NCBI RefSeq assembly: GCF_001015195.1
Contig: NZ_LDES01000053.1
Location: forward strand, 1 to 64,000
Source: Sphingomonas sp. Y57
Lineage (GTDB): Bacteria > Pseudomonadota > Alphaproteobacteria > Sphingomonadales > Sphingomonadaceae
DNA: 64,000 bases
Direction: 5' to 3'
Shown here: piece by piece, positions 1 to 8,935 of the stretch
Layout of the letters: every line of letters begins with the position of its first letter
Numbering within the stretch: the first letter of the stretch is position 1
Translations under genes and position numbers: made by a program
The notes under the pieces: generated by a model
What the model was told of the DNA's origin: nothing
Database searches by the model: none
Seen by the model: the letters and a program-made list of their open reading frames with translations, nothing else

Positions 1-3000
1 ATTGGCGCTGACGGGGAACAACTGGCGCCCACTCGACCTGAGGTCGACGTGGTCTTCTGTGGCGACTGCGCTTGGCCCGCTTGCTTGCCTTTCTCTGCAG
101 GCTGCCCGCGACCGCCTATCGCCTCCGATTCATCGACCCCAACCGAGCCTCCGAGTTGAGCGCCGACGCTTGTACCGATCGTGACATTATCCTGCGCGGA
201 TCGCGAGAGCCCGCGCTGCCACCCGGTCTGCGCGATGATCGCCTGCACGTCGCGCGTAAGCGTATCGGCCACCTGCGGGTTCAGACGCCAGTTGCCATGA
301 CGGTCCATCTCGAACCCGCCCTTGAGCCAGTTCTGCATCATCGCCTGGCCCTGTTCGCCGCTGCTGAGGAAATGCTCGATCGTGTCGGGCCCGGCCTGTT
401 TCCCTGCCTCGAACCGCGTAGAGGTATCGTTGCGGGCCGATTGCTGGAACCCGACCGAGCTGGAGACGAGAAGATCGTTGTCGGCGAACGAGAACCTTGC
501 CCGCCCGCCATTGGCGACCGCGCCCAATTGGCTCTCGTTGATGAGCCCGCCGCGCCACATCTGCGCCGCCGTCTCCGGGGTGAGATTGAGGCTCAGATCG
601 CCATTCTGCGCCATGGCGATCTGCCGCTTCGACATGTCGACACCATGATCGGCCAGCAGCTTCTGCATGCGCGTCAGGCGCTCATTATCGATGATCCGCG
701 TCATCCGTTCGTTGCGAGCGCGGTCAGCGATCCCGGCCGCACCACCTTCGGCCATGTCGACCTGATTGCCGGCGCCCTGCGACAGCGTGCGGATGAAGCT
801 GTCGAGATGTGCGGCCTGGCGCACCGACATGCCCGCGGCGGCCGCGCCTTCCGCGAACCCGGCATTGTCGGCCTGTCGCCGCTGCTCCCCGATCCGGGCG
901 GCCGAGCGCGTACCGTCGTGACCGACCTCACGCTGCGCGTCGAGCTTGCCCGACCGCTCCGCAAAATCGAAGCCCGCTGCCTCGCGGGTGCGGCCATAGA
1001 CGCTGGCGCCCTCGCGCGCGGCCTCGACGGTCGCACCGTCGGCGGTGCCGACCTGCACGGCGGCATTGTAGGTTTCGAGCGCCCGCATGACCTGCGCCTC
1101 GTTGCGGCCGGTTGCGCGGGAGAGTTGGGAAATGGCTGTCGACCGAGCCTCTCCGGATAGCGCATTGATAAAGGCGATGCGGCGGGAGGTTTCCTGGACT
1201 GAGAGGCCGAGCATGGAGGCGGCGTTGCGCTGGCCCTCATTGCTGCCGGTCCTATGCGCCTGCTCGGTCGCGACATTGCCGCGCTCGATCCGCCTTACAT
1301 TGTCGCCAGCAAAATCGCGCCGGCCTTCCATCGCGCCGACTTGAATCTGCGCGCCGGTAAGATCGTTGCGCAGCATCTGCTCCTGGTCGAAGGTATTGGC
1401 GATCAGTTTGGCGAAGGTCGGATCAGCCGACGCTTGGGCGATCACCGTCGAGGCTTTGAGCGCGGCATCCTTTTGGTCGTAGCCGTTCCTCTCAAAATGC
1501 CGCTGGGCTCCGGACAGCATCATGTCATAGGCGCGCGTATCCCCGAACGCCTTCCACTGGACCATCTTCTGCGTGAAGGCCGCGAACGAACGTTCCCCGG
1601 ATTGCCCCTCGCCAAAATAGCCGGTGCCAAGGCTGCGGAGCGCATCCTTCTCGGCAAAATTATGGATCGCACTGGTCGCGGCATTGTCGCGCACGGCGCG
1701 CACGGTCGCGGGATCGGTGAGGCTGCGGCCGGTGAGGGCAGGGGAGAGCCCGCCCAGTTCGCGTGCCGCATCGAGCTTGCCCATGCCGAATGCGGCCGTC
1801 CCGCTGGCGCCGCCGCCATGTTCGCCGAGCACGCTGCTCGCGGCACCGAACGCACGGGTTGCGCCGAAGGCCGAGCGCTCCCCGAAATCCCCGAAGTTCG
1901 AAGCCGCGCCCCGCCGCGCCATGGTGCCCGCTGCTCCCGCCTGCGCCTCGAGCGCGCCGGCATAGCCTTCGCTGGTGGCAAGCGGTGCGGCGGCTGCCGT
2001 GCCCTGACCCTGCACACCGAGCGCGCCGGATGTGAACGAGGTGAACACATTACCGGAGAACCGGAAAACCGTGAAGACGAACGCCCCCGCAAGACCCGCG
2101 GACGCGGTGCGGAAACTCCCGAAGATGGCGAGCGCCTTCATCGCGGACGACGGCGCCAGCATCCAGGCATTGGCCGCGACATGGTTGGCGCGCATCTCGG
2201 CCAGCACATCGGTCGCGCGGCCGAGCGTCAGCTGATAGATCCCGGCGTCGATCACGCCCCAGAGCGCCACGAAGACGAACAGGCCGAGGGCGAAGGAAGC
2301 CACGCGCAGATTGATCGGGGTGAGGATGAACAGCAGCGCGACGGGCATCATGAAGAGCATGATCCCGAAGACCGTCGCCCGGATCGTGGGCATCCACTCG
2401 TTGGCCGTCGACATGGTGGCCAGGCCTGACGAGACGACAGCGCGATTGGCCATGACACGCGCCGCCGTTGCAGGACTGTCCTCGAACAGCACATCGCCCA
2501 CCGTGCTGCCGAGCATCACATTGGTCAGGAACTGCTGGAGCGAGAGCGGCGTATCCATCATCATCTGGCCAAGTTCGCCGATGTTGGAGCGGCAGCGCTG
2601 AAGCTGGGTCGCATTGCCGATGTCGTAGCCGGTGCGGGTGCAGACCTGCGCGACATAATTGTCGAACAGCGCAGGTTCGGAGAGGCGTGTCGAGATATGT
2701 TCCCACGCCTCGTTGCAGCTCACCGTCGTGCCGCCCTTGTCGGTGGACGTGAACACCGTGCTGAAGGTCGCCGGCCCCGCCATCGCGGCAAAGGCGGCAG
2801 GAAGATCGGTCGCCGTGCGGAACAGCTGATCGTCGTCGACGCCATAGGCGGGCGAGACCCGCGCGACCGGATAGCATTGCCGGACATAGTCCTTGATCGT
2901 CGCGTCAAGGAACGTGTCGGTCATCGGGCCGCGCGGGCTCGCTGCATTGAGGAACAGGTCGAAACTGTGCCCGCCCGCCCCGAACTCAAGCTTGGCATGG

Positions 3001-3446
3001 GGATCGGTGGTGTTGTCGTCGATCACTTCCGCGAGCGCGCGCTCCATCATGTTGGTCATGCCCGCGACCAGCACGATGAGGTTCGGCACGTCGCCGACCG
3101 GCTGATAGGCGTTGCGGACGCGGTCGTAGACATGGACCGTGCCCGTCGTCGCGACCAGGCCGACGAACAGGCCGACGCCGATCAGCATCTGGAACCCGAA
3201 GGCGACGATGCCCATGCCTTGCCCGCGGATGCTGGCGAGCAGGACGCCGAGCGCGATGCCCACCACCGCGACGATCAGCACCAATGTCTCGTAACGCGAA
3301 TCCCCGAAGATCATCGAGACGAGGCGGAAGGCGTCCACCGTCTCCGCAAAGCCGTCATAGGTGTGGAAACTCGCATCGATCGCCAGCGCGGGACTGGCCG
3401 AGAAGAGAGCGATCAGGACCGAGATCGCGCGAACTAAGCGGTGCAT
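1..3446 (-). CDS. traG: TraG, F-type conjugation mating-pair stabilisation protein (partial)
   Basis: Read on the minus strand, one frame stays open from an ATG at 3446 to the window edge (at least 1148 codons), so the C-terminus is missing. The N-terminus has a signal-like segment (MHRLVRAISVLIALFSASPA), then several long hydrophobic stretches over about the first 450 residues, including a run near TIRATVFGIMLFMMPVALLF. The rest is soluble, rich in Ala, Gln, Arg and Gly. This layout is that of TraG, which acts in pilus assembly and mating-pair stabilisation and reaches the periplasm. A GGAGGG site precedes the start, 14 bases after the traH stop, as expected for the traH–traG order of F-like systems. 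It is already longer than F TraG (938 residues). The family call rests on topology and position. Confidence 0.88.
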   Translation of the reverse strand, partial: MHRLVRAISVLIALFSASPALAIDASFHTYDGFAETVDAFRLVSMIFGDSRYETLVLIVAVVGIALGVLLASIRGQGMGIVAFGFQMLIGVGLFVGLVATTGTVHVYDRVRNAYQPVGDVPNLIVLVAGMTNMMERALAEVIDDNTTDPHAKLEFGAGGHSFDLFLNAASPRGPMTDTFLDATIKDYVRQCYPVARVSPAYGVDDDQLFRTATDLPAAFAAMAGPATFSTVFTSTDKGGTTVSCNEAWEHISTRLSEPALFDNYVAQVCTRTGYDIGNATQLQRCRSNIGELGQMMMDTPLSLQQFLTNVMLGSTVGDVLFEDSPATAARVMANRAVVSSGLATMSTANEWMPTIRATVFGIMLFMMPVALLFILTPINLRVASFALGLFVFVALWGVIDAGIYQLTLGRATDVLAEMRANHVAANAWMLAPSSAMKALAIFGSFRTASAGLAGAFVFTVFRFSGNVFTSFTSGALGVQGQGTAAAAPLATSEGYAGALEAQAGAAGTMARRGAASNFGDFGERSAFGATRAFGAASSVLGEHGGGASGTAAFGMGKLDAARELGGLSPALTGRSLTDPATVRAVRDNAATSAIHNFAEKDALRSLGTGYFGEGQSGERSFAAFTQKMVQWKAFGDTRAYDMMLSGAQRHFERNGYDQKDAALKASTVIAQASADPTFAKLIANTFDQEQMLRNDLTGAQIQVGAMEGRRDFAGDNVRRIERGNVATEQAHRTGSNEGQRNAASMLGLSVQETSRRIAFINALSGEARSTAISQLSRATGRNEAQVMRALETYNAAVQVGTADGATVEAAREGASVYGRTREAAGFDFAERSGKLDAQREVGHDGTRSAARIGEQRRQADNAGFAEGAAAAGMSVRQAAHLDSFIRTLSQGAGNQVDMAEGGAAGIADRARNERMTRIIDNERLTRMQKLLADHGVDMSKRQIAMAQNGDLSLNLTPETAAQMWRGGLINESQLGAVANGGRARFSFADNDLLVSSSVGFQQSARNDTSTRFEAGKQAGPDTIEHFLSSGEQGQAMMQNWLKGGFEMDRHGNWRLNPQVADTLTRDVQAIIAQTGWQRGLSRSAQDNVTIGTSVGAQLGGSVGVDESEAIGGRGQPAEKGKQAGQAQSPQKTTSTSGRVGASCSPSAP

Positions 3447-3460
3447 GACGCGGCCCTCCG

Positions 3461-4885
3461 TCAGCGGTTGCGGTTGGCGGCGGCGCCGGCGGCGTCGCGC
3501 GCATCACGGTCGCGCTGGCGCACGACCCCGGCATAGTTGGCCGAGAGGTTCGCCTGGTTGAGGGCGGCCATGTAGGACTGGCGCATCTGCGCGCGCTGGC
3601 GCAGCACCTCGTCGCGTAGCCCGCTCAATTGCTCAATGCCCTTGGCGAGGATGCGGGTCTGGCAGATCCGGGCGCTGCCGGCATCGGCCGCGCCGGCGGC
3701 GGTCACGCCACGTTCGGCATTGGACACGGCAAAATCTATGCTACGCGTGAGGTCGTTGAGCATCTGGTATGCGAGCGTCAACGCGACCAGTTCGTCGGTA
3801 TCGCCGATCACGCTCTCGACCAGCCCCTGGCGCACGCCCCATTCCAGAAGACGATAGACGGGGAGGGTGCGCACATTGGCGACGAACTGGCGTTCCTCCG
3901 CCGTCAGCGCGGCGCGCGTGCGGATCTTGATCGCGATCGACTCCATCCGGCCGCGCGCGAGCACCAGCGCGCCCTTGCCGCTGCCGTCGGTCGAGCAGTC
4001 GGCCGAGGTCGGCGGCACCGCGATCGCGCGGGTCTGGACCTTGCCGGTCAGGAAATCATCGACGCTCTCGGTGTCCTGCCGCGCGCAGGCGGGGATAGCC
4101 GTGAACAGCGGTACCTTGTCCGCCGGGTCCCAGCGCATATAGACGTCGCCGACGCGGGCGCGCATGACGCCGGCCCAGTCGGACGCGCCGACACGCGCGG
4201 CGGCATGGGCGAGGAGCGAGCCGGTCTTGAAGATGTCGGTGACCTCGGCCGGGCAGTTTTCCAGCGCGTCGCGCAGATCCTCGGTCGGATTGCCCTGGTT
4301 CGCCTGAATCTTTTCGCGGCTCTGCTGATAGCTCTTGGAGAAGCCCTCGCGGACGCTCTTGTAGCCGGTCATCTCTTCGATGATGCCCGACATATTGTCG
4401 TCGCCCCGGGCGATCTGGACCATGCGGTTGGCGAGCCGGCAATCGTTGACCTGGATCGAGTTGAGGAAGTTGGTCGCCGCCTCCATCTTCGAGATGATGT
4501 TGCCCATTTTTTCATCGAGGGTTTCCAGCAGGTACTGGAAAGCGACCGCCGGGGCGGCCTGAAGGATGCTTTCGAGCTTCTGGACGAGATAGTCGGGATC
4601 GAGGAACGACATGCCGCCCAAAAACATGTCGATTCCCCCGCAGCCCGCGCGGACCTTGGGCAGCGTGACCGACATGAGATAGTCGTTATGGACATCGATC
4701 CGGCCCGACATGCCGCCCGCGGTGATATAGCCGCGGGTCTGGTCCTCGAACGAGCCGGGGCTGGTATAGGTCACATTGTCGAACCAGCTTTCGGCCCAGC
4801 TTTGCGCACAAGCCGGTGTGGCGAAGGCAACGCAAGCCAGCAGGGGCAAGGCGAGCAGGGTCAGGCGGCGGCGCGGGTTTGCCAT
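3461..4885 (-). CDS. traH: TraH, F-type conjugal pilus assembly protein
   Basis: A 474-residue protein with a Sec signal peptide (about residues 1–27, ending TPACAQ). The mature start, SWFDNVTYTSPGSFEDQTRG, and the motif GYITAGGMSGR are characteristic of TraH, a periplasmic/outer-membrane-associated factor needed for F pilus extension and retraction. It lies between the thioredoxin-fold gene and traG, which is the standard F order (traF–traH–traG). The middle and C-terminal thirds are predicted helical (for example EGFSKSYQQSREKIQANQ), consistent with the coiled coil reported for the family. Cysteines are scattered (C82, C149, C215 region), fitting the disulfide-handling proteins encoded just upstream. 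Confidence 0.93.
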   Translation of the reverse strand: MANPRRRLTLLALPLLACVAFATPACAQSWAESWFDNVTYTSPGSFEDQTRGYITAGGMSGRIDVHNDYLMSVTLPKVRAGCGGIDMFLGGMSFLDPDYLVQKLESILQAAPAVAFQYLLETLDEKMGNIISKMEAATNFLNSIQVNDCRLANRMVQIARGDDNMSGIIEEMTGYKSVREGFSKSYQQSREKIQANQGNPTEDLRDALENCPAEVTDIFKTGSLLAHAAARVGASDWAGVMRARVGDVYMRWDPADKVPLFTAIPACARQDTESVDDFLTGKVQTRAIAVPPTSADCSTDGSGKGALVLARGRMESIAIKIRTRAALTAEERQFVANVRTLPVYRLLEWGVRQGLVESVIGDTDELVALTLAYQMLNDLTRSIDFAVSNAERGVTAAGAADAGSARICQTRILAKGIEQLSGLRDEVLRQRAQMRQSYMAALNQANLSANYAGVVRQRDRDARDAAGAAANRNR

Positions 4886-4930
4886 GGCGGGCAGCTTTCG
4901 TTTGCGCGGGCAAGGGTCTGGCTCCCCATG

Positions 4931-5515
4931 TCAGTTCCTTGCTCGGTTGGAGGATGGAGGCGTGGGCGCGGCCACGATTCCGGTGAACTTCGCCATGCCG
5001 CGCACGCCGACAGCGGGCTTCACCCCGGTCAGCATCTTGGCGGCGAGGTAGAGATTGCGCGCGAGGTTGGGCGCGTGATCGGTGCCGATCGCGACGGGAA
5101 TGATGCGATTGGAATCGGCGACAGGGCGGACCCAGGCGACCGGATGCCCGACCCATGGCAGACCGAGGCGCCCGGAGCGCAGCATCGCTTCCTGGCTGCC
5201 GATCGTGCGGACCTTCCAGCCATAGCGTTGCCCCAATGTGCCGAGCCGCGCCCAGAGATCGGCGCAGGGGATGCAGCCGGGCGCCGTGCTCATCTCGACG
5301 ATGAACGCGGGGGCCTGGCCTTTCATGGTTTCGGCGAAGTCGGGCGGCCAGTCGCGCGTCACCGGAACGCGGGCGAGCCATTGGCGCATCTTCGCGTCGG
5401 TGGCGACCGGGTGGATCGCCGCGCGCATCGCCTGTTCGTGCGTCGGCGCCTGCGCGTGCGCGGATCCATTGGCCATGAGCATCGCCGTAAGCAGGATGGG
5501 GGCAAAGCGGATCAT
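4931..5515 (-). CDS. Thioredoxin-fold periplasmic protein of the tra operon
   Basis: A 194-residue protein with a signal peptide (MIRFAPILLTAMLMANGSAHA). Its motif APGCIPCADLWARLG carries a CxxC-type pair in a thioredoxin-like setting, so it is probably an exported thiol-disulfide protein. The ATG overlaps the traF stop as ATGA, so it is translationally coupled. In F, traF is followed by other small genes (including trbB, a DsbC-like isomerase) before traH, so this may be a functional counterpart of TrbB, although the sequence does not prove that. It is the third thiol-disulfide-type protein in the operon, after DsbC and TraF. Confidence 0.75.
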   Translation of the reverse strand: MIRFAPILLTAMLMANGSAHAQAPTHEQAMRAAIHPVATDAKMRQWLARVPVTRDWPPDFAETMKGQAPAFIVEMSTAPGCIPCADLWARLGTLGQRYGWKVRTIGSQEAMLRSGRLGLPWVGHPVAWVRPVADSNRIIPVAIGTDHAPNLARNLYLAAKMLTGVKPAVGVRGMAKFTGIVAAPTPPSSNRARN

Positions 5516-6384
5516 GGCCGGGGTCCCATCCGAACGTCCACCAGATCGCCGCCCAGGACGCGCGGATCGGTGGCGGAGACCGGGCCGTTGGCGAGCGCGT
5601 CGAAGAACCCGTCTTCCTCGCCCGCGCCGGTCAGGAACTGTTCGGGCCGGATATCGCCCGCGAGCAGCCGGACCGCCTGGTAGGCCATCTGGATGAGGTT
5701 GGGATAGGCCTCGACCCCGCTGGCGATCACCATGCGCTGCTGGCTGCCCCGCCGGATCACCATCGTCGTGGGCGTGACCTCGACCCCGAAGCGCTGCGCG
5801 AGTTCCGGCTTGCGGTCGATGTCCTGAAGTGTGACCTGCCAGCCCATCTCGTCCTGGAAGCGCTGGACGATCGGCCACTGGACGCGGCAGTAGCCGCAGG
5901 TCGAACGCGAGAACATGACCAGCGCGAATTCATTGGCGCGGCTACGCAGATACTGGCGGCGGACCTGATCCTTCTGAGCGGAGAGTTGGTCACGCGCCTC
6001 GCCGACCATCGGATTGGCGGACTTGGCGTTGAGTTCGGGATTTTGCAGCATGGCGATCTGCGTGACACCGGCGAAGGCTCGGGCCTTGCGCCGGGCGAAG
6101 TCCTGCAGACGCCAGAAATCCGCGACCGCATCGACGGTGAGCACGGTCGCCGCGTAGTCGCGCTGTTCCTCGATCAGCTTCCTGATCTTCGGCGGCGTCC
6201 AGGTGGCCAGTTCGACCATCGGCGGGATCACCGGCTTTTTGAGAGCGTCGGGATCGGCATCCTCTTCCGTGGGTTTGGGCGGCGCCTGATACCACCAGTA
6301 GCCGGTGCGTTGCTCGCCGGTCTGCGCATGGACAGGCAGGATCGGCAGGAGCACCGCCACGATGAGGAGGGCGAGGCGGATCAC
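5512..6384 (-). CDS. traF: TraF, F-type conjugal pilus assembly protein
   Basis: The start is a GTG (6384) overlapping the stop of the upstream peptidase gene and giving a clean signal peptide (VIRLALLIVAVLLPILPVHAQ). The mature 270-residue protein begins with GYWWYQAPPKP, matching the family start where a Trp-rich motif follows the signal. A thioredoxin-like C-terminal half includes VMFSRSTCGYCRVQWPIVQR with CxxC, and a cis-Pro loop GVEVTPTTMV. TraF is a periplasmic pilus-assembly factor; many family members have lost the CxxC, but this one keeps it, so it may be redox active. Its place before traH is conserved. Confidence 0.92.
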   Translation of the reverse strand: MIRLALLIVAVLLPILPVHAQTGEQRTGYWWYQAPPKPTEEDADPDALKKPVIPPMVELATWTPPKIRKLIEEQRDYAATVLTVDAVADFWRLQDFARRKARAFAGVTQIAMLQNPELNAKSANPMVGEARDQLSAQKDQVRRQYLRSRANEFALVMFSRSTCGYCRVQWPIVQRFQDEMGWQVTLQDIDRKPELAQRFGVEVTPTTMVIRRGSQQRMVIASGVEAYPNLIQMAYQAVRLLAGDIRPEQFLTGAGEEDGFFDALANGPVSATDPRVLGGDLVDVRMGPRP

Positions 6385-6992
6385 AGCAGCTTCTCCATGC
6401 GCTTCAGCCGCTCGATCTCGACCGGGCCGTAGTAGCGGCTGTCGAACCCGCTGGCGTGCGACGAGCCGACATAGATCATGCCCGGCGGGATCGTTCCGAT
6501 CATCGGACGCCAATGGTCGAGCTTCTGCCCATTGTGCCCATAAGGCTTGCTGATCCCGAGCAGCTTGCCGTTGCAATAGTACCAGCCATCCCATTCGCCG
6601 GGATGTATGGGGCCAGATGCAGACGACGGCTTCTCGATCCAGTCGATGCGGTCGCCCGGCAGGCACAGCGCCATCTTGGTAACATCGACCGGCTTGGGAC
6701 CGGCGAGCGGATGCGACAGGGTAAACGATACGAAATCGCCGCGATGGATCGGCCCCGGCGCCTTGCGGACGAGCCAGGCGTCGATCGACGGGCTCATCAC
6801 GATCGTCGCCTGGGGAATGGCCCACCACGTCAGCAGGCCCACCGGCAGGACGATGCCGAACGCCTTCCACAACTGTTCGGGTCGGGGTGGCTGGCCGAGC
6901 CCCGAACTGCCGAGCGCGACCGCGGCCTTGAGCGGCAGCAGCTTCAGTTCGGCCCAGCCGGATCTAGCGGCCCTGAAGGCGAGTCTGAGCAT
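6381..6992 (-). CDS. S26-family peptidase of F-type transfer system (TrhF/TraF-like)
   Basis: A 203-residue protein starting at an ATG (6992) preceded by AGGAGGTG and overlapping trbC by 29 bases. One transmembrane segment lies near residues 43–62 (IVLPVGLLTWWAIPQATIV). Downstream are the motifs SPSIDAWLVRKAPGPIHRGD, KMALCLPGDRIDW and IPPGMIYVGSSHASGFDSRY, the box pattern of signal-peptidase-like S26 proteins, with the Ser of SPSIDAW region and a Lys in the VTKMALCLPGD box as candidate catalytic dyad. Related proteins in IncH/SXT-type systems are thought to process the pilin or its cyclisation intermediate. F itself lacks this gene, so the system is nearer to the R27/SXT branch in this respect. 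Confidence 0.85.
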   Translation of the reverse strand: MLRLAFRAARSGWAELKLLPLKAAVALGSSGLGQPPRPEQLWKAFGIVLPVGLLTWWAIPQATIVMSPSIDAWLVRKAPGPIHRGDFVSFTLSHPLAGPKPVDVTKMALCLPGDRIDWIEKPSSASGPIHPGEWDGWYYCNGKLLGISKPYGHNGQKLDHWRPMIGTIPPGMIYVGSSHASGFDSRYYGPVEIERLKRMEKLL

Positions 6993-7845
6993 CGCGCACC
7001 TCCTGCTTGCCGCCGAGGCGGGCATATTCTTCGAGCAATCCTGAAAGTGCGGCGTCGCCGTAGATGACATGCGCGGCGCGCGGGGCATCATCCTCGCGCT
7101 CGCAATAGGGCAGCGCCGGATCGCCGGGCACCATGGCGAGTGCGGGGACGCGGGTGACGCCGTGCTGGCGGAAAATGAGCGGATCGACGATCAACTGCAC
7201 GTCGCGCATCGCGCAGGCCGGGCCTTCGCATCCCGGATCATGGCGCAGGATTTCCGCGGAGAGTTTCGCCATCGGCGCGACCTTCGTGAGCCCGCCGGGC
7301 ATCCCGCGAAAGGCCAGCACGCCGCCGACCCGTTCGAGCTGCCCGGCATAGATGCGCAATGTCGTCACCGGCATCGAGGACGAGACGAACAGCACCGGCA
7401 CCCAGCCTTTGGTTTCGGGAGGCGTGGTGATGCCGGCTACGGCCTGCATGTCGGGCGCATCGAGACCGAGCGCCTGGCCGAGCCGTCTGGCCATGGCGTC
7501 GTGCTCGGCGGCCATGGCCTCCTTGCCGTTGTCGAGCGCGGTTCGCGCCCGCGCATCCATCGCCGGCGACGGAGCGCGCTTGCGCAGCCCCTCGAAAGCG
7601 CGGCGGCGGGTCTCGTCCGATGGCGTCGGCAGCGCGGTCGGACCGCGCATTTCCGCTTCGGCCTTGCGCGCGGCGGTGGCGCGTTCGAGCCGGTCCATCG
7701 CCGTGTCGCCTTGCTCTTGCGCGCGCTCCCTCGCGCTTACCGGCGGAGCGGTGTCCTGCGCTGGCGCGGAGGTGGAGAGGAAAGCGATACCGGCCAGCGC
7801 GAGCGAGACGCGCGCGTTATTGGCCGATGACCTGCATATAGGCAT
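6964..7845 (-). CDS. trbC: TrbC, F-type pilus assembly protein
   Basis: A 293-residue exported protein with a signal peptide ending at TSAPAQ and a charged Ala/Arg/Glu-rich helical region (residues 30–130). The conserved TrbC domain follows: VPVLFVSSSMPVTTLRIYAG, GVLAFRGMPGG, VQLIVDPLIFRQHGVTRVPA, and a short C-terminal helix. The phrase FVSSSMP followed by a DP(L)FR..GVTRVPA motif is typical of the type-F TrbC family, a thioredoxin-like fold without CxxC. TrbC acts in the periplasm in pilus assembly and interacts with TraW in F. It overlaps the end of the second traN gene by 29 bases. Confidence 0.9.
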   Translation of the reverse strand: MPICRSSANNARVSLALAGIAFLSTSAPAQDTAPPVSARERAQEQGDTAMDRLERATAARKAEAEMRGPTALPTPSDETRRRAFEGLRKRAPSPAMDARARTALDNGKEAMAAEHDAMARRLGQALGLDAPDMQAVAGITTPPETKGWVPVLFVSSSMPVTTLRIYAGQLERVGGVLAFRGMPGGLTKVAPMAKLSAEILRHDPGCEGPACAMRDVQLIVDPLIFRQHGVTRVPALAMVPGDPALPYCEREDDAPRAAHVIYGDAALSGLLEEYARLGGKQEVRDAQTRLQGR

Positions 7846-8935
7846 CGATCTTGTCCTTCATGTCGATCTGGATGTCGGCCTGGGCGCGGGCCTCGATTTC
7901 GGAATAATATTCGGAGAGGTCCATCTTGCTGAAATCCAGCGCCTGGAATTCCTCGGGGGTGAATCCGCGGCAATAGGGGTTCTTCGGCGTGCCCCAGCCA
8001 AGGCCGTTGAAGCTCTTGAGCTGCGGGCGACCCTGTTCCTGGATGATGCGGCCAAGCTTGGTGTTGAAGCAGCAGTGGCCCTTGGATTTCTGCACGCAGA
8101 TGCCGAGGATCTTCGAGGAGCAATACGTCCCGACCTCGTGGCACATGCCCGACCCGCGCAGCATGCCCACTTCCATGTCCTGCTGGTCACAGCCGGACAG
8201 GAGGAAATCCATCATGAAATTGATCGCGAGACTGATGGCGATCGAGGTCGGATCGATCCCGGCGATGATCGCGTTCGCGCCGGAGCTCGCGGCCTGGCCG
8301 GCGGTCGCGCCCGCCTTGAACGCGCCATAGGCGGCCTTCATGCCGGTGAAGACGCCTTTCGCCACCGCGATCTTAGTGCCGATCGACGAGATGGACGAGC
8401 CCATCCCGTCCTTGACGATCTTGCCTTTGTCCTTGCAGCAGTTCGAGAAGGTGGTCTTGAGACCCGCTGGGCGGCAGCGCACCGCGCGTCCCGCGAATAT
8501 CTCGATATTGCCGAGGCAATGCCCTTCGGCATCGACTTCGCCATCGGCAGGCGCGCCGGGATCGTCGACGATGGGATCGTCCTCAATTCCGGTGCCGTCG
8601 CTGCCGGTGCAGGCATTGGGCGAGCACATCGGCGTGCCGCCGCCGACCGGCGTCAGGCATGAGTGCTGGCTGCCGAGCGGGCAGCTATACGCGCCCTCGG
8701 CATCGGCCACGCACATCACTTGCTGGATCGGGCAGAGCCATTCTTCATCCGCCATGATCGTGCAGTTCGCGACCTCGCCAGGATCACCGGCATCGCCGTT
8801 GCCATCGAGATCGACCGCGCAGACCGGGAGCGTTTGCGCTTGCGCTGGCGTGACATGCCCCGCGAGCAGCAAGCCGTACAGGCCGAGCGCAAGCAGCTGT
8901 GCGCGCTTCCGCCAGGGAAGGAGGCGCCCGATCAT
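7817..8935 (-). CDS. traN: TraN, C-terminal conserved half as a separate secreted protein
   Basis: A 372-residue Cys-rich protein with its own signal peptide (about residues 1–34, ending TPAQAQ). It carries the part of TraN most conserved across F-type systems: GHCCFNTKLGRIIQEQGR, then SFNGLGWGTPKNPYCRGFTP and LDFSKMDLSEYY. TraN is the outer-membrane mating-pair stabilisation protein that recognises the recipient. In F this domain is fused to the N-terminal region; here the upstream gene stops and this ORF starts in an ATGA overlap with a new signal peptide. Two hydrophobic patches (residues 200–245) could be amphipathic helices. The split looks organised, not like a random frameshift. Confidence 0.85.
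   Translation of the reverse strand: MIGRLLPWRKRAQLLALGLYGLLLAGHVTPAQAQTLPVCAVDLDGNGDAGDPGEVANCTIMADEEWLCPIQQVMCVADAEGAYSCPLGSQHSCLTPVGGGTPMCSPNACTGSDGTGIEDDPIVDDPGAPADGEVDAEGHCLGNIEIFAGRAVRCRPAGLKTTFSNCCKDKGKIVKDGMGSSISSIGTKIAVAKGVFTGMKAAYGAFKAGATAGQAASSGANAIIAGIDPTSIAISLAINFMMDFLLSGCDQQDMEVGMLRGSGMCHEVGTYCSSKILGICVQKSKGHCCFNTKLGRIIQEQGRPQLKSFNGLGWGTPKNPYCRGFTPEEFQALDFSKMDLSEYYSEIEARAQADIQIDMKDKIDAYMQVIGQ

Noticed and set aside
3629-5683. Long plus-strand open frame opposite traH
   Set aside because: It is the complement of high-GC coding sequence and encodes no recognisable motifs; traH and neighbours on the minus strand have clear family motifs.
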